A DNA stretch of 6,820 bases from Anaerolineaceae bacterium (GTDB taxonomy: Bacteria; Chloroflexota; Anaerolineae; Anaerolineales; Anaerolineaceae), in the NCBI GenBank assembly GCA_003446605.1, contig DMDF01000051.1, positions 1 to 6,820 of the forward strand, in the 5' to 3' direction. The notes under the pieces were generated by a model. That model searched no databases and was not told the DNA's origin. It saw only the letters and a program-made list of their open reading frames with translations. Positions 1 through 4,750 of this stretch are shown piece after piece. The translations under genes were made by a program, and so were the position numbers. The number at the start of each line of letters is the position of its first letter. The first letter of the stretch is position 1.

Positions 1-98
1 GCTATGCATTAACAGGTCTCTGGATTGCTGCAGGAGCCCCCATGATTTTTATAAAATTAGGTTTGTCCCAAAAAGGAGAACAGAGACAGGGTGTGTGA
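1..98 (+). CDS. C-terminal fragment of an unidentified membrane protein (5' end outside window)
   Basis: The frame beginning at base 3 is open from the window edge to a TGA at 96-98 and reads YALTGLWIAAGAPMIFIKLG followed by a short polar tail, LSQKGEQRQGV. A hydrophobic stretch of about 20 residues followed by a charged tail is what the last transmembrane helix of an integral membrane protein looks like, with the tail probably cytosolic. The family cannot be named from 31 residues. The other two forward frames are less convincing: one stops at base 10 and the other lacks a protein-like composition. The stop codon lies in the loop of a strong hairpin at 82-112, which fits a real gene end. The next gene is convergent. 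Confidence 0.5.
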   Translation, partial: YALTGLWIAAGAPMIFIKLGLSQKGEQRQGV

Positions 99-112
99 TA
101 CACCCTGTCTCT
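82..112. terminator. 13-bp perfect hairpin between convergent genes, candidate bidirectional terminator
   Basis: Bases 82-94 (AGAGACAGGGTGT) are the exact reverse complement of 100-112, with a 5-nt loop at 95-99. On the + strand the hairpin overlaps the stop codon of the left-edge gene and is followed by AAGATTTC, a poor U-tract. On the - strand it lies 23 bp past the stop of the 101-aa gene and is followed after a few bases by CTCCTTTTT. The stem is very stable but neither U-tract is ideal. It probably acts as a terminator or 3'-end stabiliser for both genes. Confidence 0.6.
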
Positions 113-135
113 AAGATTTCATAGCAGATTCAGAA

Positions 136-441
136 TTAATCGTTCTTAATTTCTTCGATCTTTACCTGTTTGCCTACGATCTTAGCTTTAATACCTTCTA
201 TCTTGATCACCAATTCATCAATTTCAGGATCAAGCGTGTTGCCTTTAGCAATCAATTCAACAGCTTTATCTCCGATTTCCATCTTAAGTATTTCGATATC
301 AGATTCCAATTTATCGATCTCCTGCTGGATCTCATACGTCTTGACTGTATCGCTAGCTTTTTCTCCTACCTGTTTTAACCCCTTTTCAGCTCCCTCTACC
401 CCTTTTTTCAATCCCTTTGAAATGTCATCCATTAGTGGCAT
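136..441 (-). CDS. Small coiled-coil protein, 101 aa, function unknown
   Basis: The start at 441 is chosen because a GGAGG sits 5 nt upstream of that ATG; an in-frame ATG 36 bp further upstream has no ribosome binding site. The protein is soluble, highly charged and cysteine-free. Residues 1-33 are a Gly/Lys-rich amphipathic segment (DISKGLKKGVEGAEKGLKQV). Residues of about 36-66 and 73-99 are heptad-like helices rich in Ile, Leu, Glu and Lys, separated by a break at GNTLDPE. This resembles the N-terminal half of small bacterial proteins that carry a similar helical pair followed by a C-terminal zinc ribbon. Here the protein ends in KNDstop with no CxxC motif, so the ribbon is absent. It stands alone, divergent from the ribokinase gene. 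No enzymatic motif is visible, and a scaffold or membrane-peripheral role is only a guess. Confidence 0.8.
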   Translation of the reverse strand: MPLMDDISKGLKKGVEGAEKGLKQVGEKASDTVKTYEIQQEIDKLESDIEILKMEIGDKAVELIAKGNTLDPEIDELVIKIEGIKAKIVGKQVKIEEIKND

Positions 442-468
442 TTTAACCTCCAGGTTATACTTTTTATG

Positions 469-497
469 AGAGTACAATTATCTGCGAGAAAAGTCAA
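469..497 (-). promoter_or_regulatory. Candidate promoter of the coiled-coil gene
   Basis: Read on the - strand, TTGACT (492-497, 5 of 6 matches to the -35 consensus) is followed after exactly 17 bp by TACTCT (469-474, only 3 of 6 matches to the -10). Transcription would begin about 20 nt upstream of the start codon, leaving room for the GGAGG site. The spacing is ideal but the -10 is poor, so this is tentative. Confidence 0.35.
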
Positions 498-583
498 TAA
501 GAGAATAATTAATAAGCTTTATGGGCAATGAAGTAGAATTTAGGAAAGCCCGTTTACATCCATCATCCTTCAGGAGAGCCACC

Positions 584-1501
584 ATGAAAATCGTCGTTTT
601 TGGCAGTATCAATATGGACTTGACCGCTTATGTACCAAAATTGCCTCTTCCCGGCGAAACTCTGTTTGGAGATTCTTACATTACTGTTCCAGGTGGTAAG
701 GGCAATAATCAGGCAGTAGCGGCTGCAAGGCTCGGGGCGGATGTGCAATTTGTGGGAAGAGTGGGTGACGATATTTTCGGGCAACAAGTGCTCAAGATCG
801 TTGCAGCGGAGAATGTGAATGTATCACAGGTAGCTGTAGATAAAGAAAAAAGAACCGGCTTGGCTGTGATCAGTGTGGATAAAAATGCGGAAAATGCCAT
901 TACGGTCATTTCAGGCGCCAACTGGAGGATGGGAGAAGAAGATGTAGCCAGGGCTGAAGGATGCCTGTCAGATGCAGACGTACTCATGCTTCAAATTGAA
1001 GTCCCGCTGCAAGCTAGCCTACAAATAGCAGAGATCGCAAAACGAAAGAATGTGAAAGTCATCTTTGACCCTGCCCCCGCCACTCCCTTGCCCGATAAGG
1101 TATATCAAACGGTGGATTTTATCACACCGAATGAAACTGAGACCGAGATCCTGGTTGGCATCCTACCTCATAACAAGGAAGAAGCCAGGCAAGCAGCCGC
1201 CATTCTGCATCAACGAGGCGTAAATAATGTGATCATCAAGATGGGTGCCAGAGGAGTGTATTACGACAATGTAGATCAAAAGGGATTTGTGCAACCATAT
1301 ACAGTAAAAGCGATTGACAGTGTGGCTGCCGGTGATGCTTTCAACGCCGGTTTGGCTGTTGCTATCGCAGAAGGAAAACCCATTGCGGAAGCGGTGAAAT
1401 GGGGCGCCGCTGCCGGAGCCATCGCCACCACCCGTAAAGGTGCGCTGCCAGCCATGCCATACCGGGCAGAACTCGAAAAACTTATGCGAGAGCAAGGGTG
1501 A
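584..1501 (+). CDS. rbsK: Ribokinase (PfkB family carbohydrate kinase), 305 aa
   Basis: It phosphorylates D-ribose to ribose-5-phosphate with ATP in the cytoplasm (EC 2.7.1.15), feeding ribose into the pentose phosphate pathway. The start at 584 follows AGGAGA with 6-nt spacing and gives MKIVVFGSINMD, the usual ribokinase N-terminus; an in-frame ATG 63 bp upstream has no ribosome binding site. Visible motifs are GSINMD (7-12, sugar binding), the first PfkB signature GGKGNNQAVAAARLGA (37-52) and VGRVGDD, the metal-site motif NETE (183-186), and the second signature DSVAAGDAFNAG (245-256) with catalytic base Asp251. The DSVAAGD wording matches true ribokinases (DTIAAGD in E. coli, recalled from memory) better than fructokinases or adenosine kinases. 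Length is close to E. coli RbsK (309 aa). No ribose transporter, repressor or nucleoside hydrolase is adjacent, so the substrate rests on motifs alone; a related sugar such as deoxyribose cannot be excluded. Confidence 0.88.
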   Translation: MKIVVFGSINMDLTAYVPKLPLPGETLFGDSYITVPGGKGNNQAVAAARLGADVQFVGRVGDDIFGQQVLKIVAAENVNVSQVAVDKEKRTGLAVISVDKNAENAITVISGANWRMGEEDVARAEGCLSDADVLMLQIEVPLQASLQIAEIAKRKNVKVIFDPAPATPLPDKVYQTVDFITPNETETEILVGILPHNKEEARQAAAILHQRGVNNVIIKMGARGVYYDNVDQKGFVQPYTVKAIDSVAAGDAFNAGLAVAIAEGKPIAEAVKWGAAAGAIATTRKGALPAMPYRAELEKLMREQG

Positions 1502-1524
1502 TGAAGCAGAGCTAGTTGCCCGTT

Positions 1525-2478
1525 CTACTTACTTGATGCTAGGTCTTTTCTTCTTTCTTTACGCTCAAGACGCAGTAAAATCACGCCTGTCATGACCAAT
1601 ATACTACCCAGCCACTGCGCCATTTCAAACTTTTCATGAAATATCAGATAAGCTAAAATGGTTGTGAACACCGGCTCAGAGGTGGCAATTAAGTTCACAA
1701 CACTGGCAGGTAGATACTGCAAACTGACATTGTAAAGACCAAAACCCATCACGGTGGGTATTGCCGCCAGTAGGAATAACACAATCCATCCTTTCAGGTC
1801 AGTACCCAACCAGAACAAATCGTGCGGAATAACGGCTTTTCCTATCAAATTAAAACCGGGGATCATATTCAAGACCAGCAAGATCACAGCGGCAAAGCCA
1901 AATGTATAAAGCAATGTAGTCCACGGGTTTAAACCCCTCTGACTGGCAGACCGCCCCATCAAGCTGTAGGCAGCATAAGCAAGACCGGAGAGCACCCCAC
2001 TGAGAATTCCCGTCAGGTTGGTTTGCCAGGCTGTTCTATCATACGCTCCTGCAACCAGCACACAACCCAGCAAGGAACACACGATCGCAATTATTTTGAC
2101 CCAACCCAAATCCTCCTTCAGCAGCCATTTTCCAAGGATCGCAGTAAAAGCGGCAGAACAATAACACAGAACCGTTGCAACAGCAGCACCATTCAGAGCT
2201 ACCGAGATCGTCCAGAAGGAATTAAAAATAGCCAGCAGGAATCCAAAAATTAGCAGAAAATGAAGATCCTTATGTTGGATGCGAACCAACCGCGGTACCT
2301 TGATCGCCATGATGGGCAGAAGTGTCAGAACAACGAAAAAATCTCTCCAGAATGCCAGTACCAGCACCGGCATAGCGTAGTTTGTTGTTAAAAAACGAAT
2401 GAATATGGCTGTCGTTGAAAGAAAAACAGCACTCGCAAGTGCCACCCAATAAGCTTTGTATGCATTGATTTTTGCCAT
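1525..2478 (-). CDS. EamA/DMT-superfamily transporter, 317 aa
   Basis: This is an integral membrane protein with about ten predicted helices in two repeated EamA halves (roughly residues 9-144 and 155-304), the standard layout and length for drug/metabolite transporters. Each half ends with the family's typical helix-loop: SAAFTAILGKWLLKEDLGW (108-126) in the first and TSEPVFTTILAYLIFHEKF (266-284, with conserved Glu268-Pro269) in the second. Family members export or import amino acids, nucleobases, sugars and other small metabolites, and substrate cannot be read from sequence. A short basic tail (RLERKERRK) follows the last helix, consistent with a cytosolic C-terminus. The start at 2478 has only a weak GGAT-type ribosome binding site, but it is the natural N-terminal end of helix 1. 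It is convergent with rbsK, the stops only 23 bp apart with no clear terminator between. It is downstream of degV on the same strand but separated by a terminator and 280 bp, so it is a separate unit. Confidence 0.88.
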   Translation of the reverse strand: MAKINAYKAYWVALASAVFLSTTAIFIRFLTTNYAMPVLVLAFWRDFFVVLTLLPIMAIKVPRLVRIQHKDLHFLLIFGFLLAIFNSFWTISVALNGAAVATVLCYCSAAFTAILGKWLLKEDLGWVKIIAIVCSLLGCVLVAGAYDRTAWQTNLTGILSGVLSGLAYAAYSLMGRSASQRGLNPWTTLLYTFGFAAVILLVLNMIPGFNLIGKAVIPHDLFWLGTDLKGWIVLFLLAAIPTVMGFGLYNVSLQYLPASVVNLIATSEPVFTTILAYLIFHEKFEMAQWLGSILVMTGVILLRLERKERRKDLASSK

Positions 2479-2516
2479 AGATTTAAATCCAACCCAGTAT
2501 TTAAAATCAGTGGTGG

Positions 2517-2522
2517 ATTATA
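2517..2522 (-). promoter_or_regulatory. Candidate -10 element of the EamA transporter promoter
   Basis: A perfect TATAAT on the - strand places a transcript start about 32 nt upstream of the transporter ATG. At 16-18 bp upstream the -35 position holds only GCGCTC-like sequence, followed by a run of seven T. The promoter therefore either relies on the -10 plus an A/T-rich spacer or needs an activator. Confidence 0.4.
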
Positions 2523-2582
2523 ACCTGTTCAGAAAAAAAGAGCGCCTATTGCCGCATTTTCGTTTTTTAAAGTAGGTGTCTT

Positions 2583-2648
2583 CACTGCCCGGCTGCAGTG
2601 TGATCCATAAACCTTTGGATAATAATCAGAATCGATATTATCGCATCC
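2583..2648. other. Gap between eamA and degV: cluster of short dyads, no gene
   Basis: The 280-bp gap 2479-2758 contains no convincing open frame. Apart from the degV terminator and the eamA -10, it holds three small inverted repeats close together: CACTGC/GCAGTG (2583-2588 and 2595-2600), ATCCA/TGGAT (2603-2607 and 2616-2620), and GATAATA/TATTATC (2618-2624 and 2636-2642). The first could fold as a hairpin; the A/T-rich third looks more like a protein-binding dyad. All lie upstream of the eamA -10 and so could be operator sites, but chance occurrence is not excluded. Confidence 0.25.
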
Positions 2649-2691
2649 AGAACCAATATTAGAAGTTCATATCGAAACGCAGATTTCTATA

Positions 2692-2727
2692 TAAAAAGAT
2701 CAGTGAATTTTTAAGAATTCACTGATC
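2692..2727 (-). terminator. Intrinsic terminator of the degV gene
   Basis: On the - strand a 12-bp perfect stem GATCAGTGAATT (2716-2727 paired with 2698-2709) with a 6-nt loop is followed immediately by a run of five T and then ATAT. It begins 31 bp past the DegV stop codon. Stem, loop and U-tract are all textbook for Rho-independent termination and isolate degV from the transporter gene downstream. Confidence 0.88.
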
Positions 2728-2758
2728 CAATTTTCATCTGTATTACTTTGTCTGTTCT

Positions 2759-3631
2759 TTAAAGACCCTCGAACACAGCAGCGGGGGCATAACAGATGCC
2801 CACCAAGCTAGACCCGGTATGGGCTCCGAGCACCAGAGAAAGCTGGCAGGCAGGATACCAAATAGCCTGAAATCTTGATTTCACCTGTGATTCTAATGAT
2901 TCTGCGCCTTCATGGTTAGCAGCATGAACTACTTGAGCGATGATCTTTTCTTCAGGAGACACTGTCTTTCCAATTAGATTTACCAAACCCTGCAAAGCTA
3001 GTTTAAAAGAGCGAGATTGACCTAATTGAGCATAATTACCTTTTACATTATCCACGCCAATTAATGGCTTAATATTCAATAGGGAGGCAATTAGCCCTTT
3101 CATGTGACTAATGCGCCCCCCGTTGATCAGGTATTTCAATTCCTTGAGCGTATAGATCGTTCGGGTGGCATCTGCCATTCTCTGTAAGTATGGAAGGATC
3201 TGTTCTTTTGTCCAACCAGCAGCGACAGCTTTTGCAGCTGCCATGACCTGCCAGCCTGCTCCAACCGAAAGAGTCTTGGTGTCGACAATCGTCACATTTG
3301 CTTCTGGCACCATTTCCGCACCAGCTCGAGCTGAATTGATGGTCCCGCTTAAGCCCGATGAAATGTGGATAGAAAGGATATCTTTATCTTCTTTAGCCAG
3401 CTTCCGATAAAGCTCCGCAAATTCACCCGCAGATGGCTGGGAAGTTTTAGGAAGAATTGCACTGCTTTCCATCATCTCATAAAAGCTGTTCAATTCCACA
3501 CCCTGCCCATCAAGGTAGGTTTTTTCGCCCAGGTTCACTTTAAGCGATATTTCGTGTATCTCATATCCTTCTGTGTTTAAACACCTCGTATCCGTTCCCG
3601 AGTCAGTTACAATCTTCATTTTATTATCCAT
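2759..3631 (-). CDS. DegV family fatty-acid-binding protein, 290 aa
   Basis: DegV/FakB proteins bind a fatty acid in the cytoplasm; in Firmicutes the FakB members present it to the kinase FakA, making acyl-phosphate for phospholipid synthesis. The conserved motifs occur in order: VTDSGTD (8-14), TSQPSAGEF (63-71, Thr63/Ser64), HISSGLSGTINSARAGAEM (89-107, Ser91/Ser92 near the carboxylate site), IVDTKTLSVGAG (115-126), LKELKYLINGGRIS (162-175) and LGAHTGSSLVGI (268-279, His271). Length is typical (about 280-290 aa). The first ATG (3631) has no Shine-Dalgarno, nor does a second in-frame ATG at 3619, which would begin MKIVTDSG as in many family members; the start is uncertain by four codons. No fakA-like kinase is adjacent, and genomes often carry several degV copies, so whether this one serves exogenous fatty acid use is unknown. 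It is transcribed divergently from the heliorhodopsin gene and closed by its own terminator. Confidence 0.9.
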   Translation of the reverse strand: MDNKMKIVTDSGTDTRCLNTEGYEIHEISLKVNLGEKTYLDGQGVELNSFYEMMESSAILPKTSQPSAGEFAELYRKLAKEDKDILSIHISSGLSGTINSARAGAEMVPEANVTIVDTKTLSVGAGWQVMAAAKAVAAGWTKEQILPYLQRMADATRTIYTLKELKYLINGGRISHMKGLIASLLNIKPLIGVDNVKGNYAQLGQSRSFKLALQGLVNLIGKTVSPEEKIIAQVVHAANHEGAESLESQVKSRFQAIWYPACQLSLVLGAHTGSSLVGICYAPAAVFEGL

Positions 3632-3656
3632 TTTTTTTGTTTTTCAATACAGAACG

Positions 3657-3662
3657 ATTGTA
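3657..3662 (-). promoter_or_regulatory. Candidate -10 element for degV
   Basis: TACAAT on the - strand (5 of 6 consensus matches) lies 25 bp upstream of the first DegV ATG. That gives a leader of about 20 nt rich in A and lacking a Shine-Dalgarno sequence. No good -35 is visible at the expected distance. The element sits inside the small palindrome TTGTACAA. Confidence 0.3.
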
Positions 3663-3843
3663 CAACCCGCCTACAAAAAACACGATTACGCAGAATAATA
3701 AATTCGTGCTCACTTTAGTAACTGTAGACTGTGACCAGAGTCATTTACAAATACGATGGGTTCAGCATCTTCTATTAATACTGTAAACACCAGAAAAGCC
3801 CAATAGTCACCCTTGTTTTCCATATCAGGATGTTCTATTTCAG

Positions 3844-3879
3844 TTCATAGGATGATTTGACTAGCTTTTATTCTATGAA
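3844..3879. promoter_or_regulatory. Inverted repeat upstream of the heliorhodopsin -10, candidate operator
   Basis: TTCATAG (3844-3850) and its exact reverse complement CTATGAA (3873-3879) are separated by 22 bp, so the half-site centres lie 29 bp apart, close to three helical turns. The inner arm ends 9 bp before the TATAAT box, and the pair brackets the stretch where the -35 would sit. This geometry suits a dimeric regulator bound at or over the -35. The binder is unknown and the arms are short, so chance is possible. Confidence 0.3.
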
Positions 3880-3888
3880 TGAATTCTC

Positions 3889-3894
3889 TATAAT
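3889..3894 (+). promoter_or_regulatory. Heliorhodopsin promoter -10 (TATAAT)
   Basis: A perfect TATAAT lies 24 bp upstream of the heliorhodopsin ATG, giving a leader of roughly 18 nt that starts just before the AGGAG ribosome binding site (3907-3911, 7-nt spacing). At 16-18 bp upstream there is only TTTTAT-like sequence. The nearest good -35, TTGACT at 3857-3862, is 26 bp away, too far for a standard housekeeping promoter. The promoter is thus half consensus and may be activator-dependent. Confidence 0.55.
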
Positions 3895-3918
3895 GGTATC
3901 AAAGGTAGGAGACAAAAA

Positions 3919-4701
3919 ATGAATACGAAAAATACAGATGAACAGCTTTACGTAAAATTGAGACGATTCAACTTTATTATGGGTTTCCTGCACCTTGTGC
4001 AGGGTATTTTCATGTGGGTGGTAAGCAATGATACCACTTACCCTATTTTCACAAATTTTTTAAAATTCGACCAGTCCACTTTCAAGCTCACTCCCGACCC
4101 ACAATTATTTTATGAAGTACCTTTCGGTCCAGCGGTGGCAATCTTCCTACTCATCTCAGCAGTTGCCCATTTCTATCTAGCTACCTTCGGATATAAAAAG
4201 TATATAAACAACCTTAAGAAAGGCATGAATCCTGTTCGATTCTACGAATACGCTCTCAGTTCTTCATTAATGATTGTGTTAATCGGGATGCTGGTCGGTA
4301 TCTGGGATCTGGGTGCGATCATTCTGATGTTTGGTCTCAACGCCATGATGAACTTCTTCGGAATCATGATGGAACTGCATAACCAGACCACACAAAAAAC
4401 AGACTGGCATGCTTTTATTTACGGAAGCATTGCGGGCATCATCCCCTGGATCCTGATCGCAGTATACTTCCTAAGCGCTATCAATTCCTCCGATGCCAAA
4501 CCGCCTGCCTTTGTGTATGCCATTATTCCGACCATCTTTGTTTTCTTCAATAGCTTTGCTGTCAATATGGTCTTGCAGTATAAAAAGGTGGGGCGCTGGA
4601 AAGATTACCTTTATGGAGAAAGAGTGTATATTGTTTTGAGTCTGGTAGCAAAAACTGCACTTGCCTGGCAAATCTTTGCCGGTACTCTCGCACCGATTTA
4701 A
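3919..4701 (+). CDS. Heliorhodopsin, 260 aa, retinal-binding seven-helix photoreceptor
   Basis: Heliorhodopsins are distant relatives of type-1 rhodopsins that bind retinal, lie in the membrane with the N-terminus inside (inverted topology), have slow photocycles and are thought to sense or signal rather than pump. Seven helices are visible at about 14-34, 68-91, 107-127, 129-153, 163-187, 197-220 and 232-256; residues 35-67 form the long first extracellular loop, which makes a beta-strand dimer contact in solved structures. Diagnostic elements are LRRFNFIMGFLHLVQG in helix 1 (His25), His84 in helix 2, RFYEYALSSSLM in helix 3 with counterion Glu110, FFNSFAVNMVLQY in helix 6, and GERVYIVLSLVAKTALAW in helix 7 with Schiff-base Lys245 and Ser241. 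By family knowledge these correspond to H23, H80, E107, S237 and K241 of heliorhodopsin 48C12. No key residue is missing. AGGAG 7 nt before the ATG supports the start. The gene is monocistronic, divergent from degV and convergent with typA; no retinal-synthesis gene is adjacent. Confidence 0.96.
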   Translation: MNTKNTDEQLYVKLRRFNFIMGFLHLVQGIFMWVVSNDTTYPIFTNFLKFDQSTFKLTPDPQLFYEVPFGPAVAIFLLISAVAHFYLATFGYKKYINNLKKGMNPVRFYEYALSSSLMIVLIGMLVGIWDLGAIILMFGLNAMMNFFGIMMELHNQTTQKTDWHAFIYGSIAGIIPWILIAVYFLSAINSSDAKPPAFVYAIIPTIFVFFNSFAVNMVLQYKKVGRWKDYLYGERVYIVLSLVAKTALAWQIFAGTLAPI

Positions 4702-4707
4702 TATAAA

Positions 4708-4743
4708 AAAAGAGAGCGTTCACAATGATGATCGCTCTCTTTT
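4708..4743. terminator. Bidirectional intrinsic terminator between heliorhodopsin and typA
   Basis: The 11-bp arms AAAAGAGAGCG (4708-4718) and CGCTCTCTTTT (4733-4743) pair perfectly. An inner TCA/TGA pairing can extend the stem across one mismatch. The + strand continues TTTTACTTTTG and the - strand continues CTCTCTTTTTTTATAT, so both convergent genes get a hairpin plus U-tract. It begins 6 bp after the heliorhodopsin stop and ends 7 bp before the typA stop. Confidence 0.9.
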
Positions 4744-4750
4744 ACTTTTG

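Noticed and set aside
442..477. Twelve-residue extension of the coiled-coil protein
   Set aside because: The ATG at 477 has no ribosome site and overlaps the predicted promoter and transcript start; GGAGG clearly serves the ATG at 441.
521..583. N-terminal extension of ribokinase from an earlier ATG
   Set aside because: There is no ribosome binding site before 521, the extra 21 residues do not match the family, and AGGAGA sits 6 nt before the ATG at 584, which gives the canonical N-terminus.
1502..1524. Terminator between convergent rbsK and eamA
   Set aside because: The 23-bp gap holds no stem followed by a T-run on either strand.
3857..3862. TTGACT as the -35 of the heliorhodopsin promoter
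   Set aside because: It lies 26 bp from the TATAAT box, too far for a standard promoter spacer of 16-18 bp.
3919..4701. Light-driven proton pump or other type-1 rhodopsin
   Set aside because: The helix 3 and helix 7 motifs (EYALSSS, SLVAKTALAW) are those of heliorhodopsins, and the DTE/NDQ-type pump motifs are absent.
2759..4701. degV and heliorhodopsin as one operon
   Set aside because: They are on opposite strands and diverge; only shared regulation is possible, not co-transcription.
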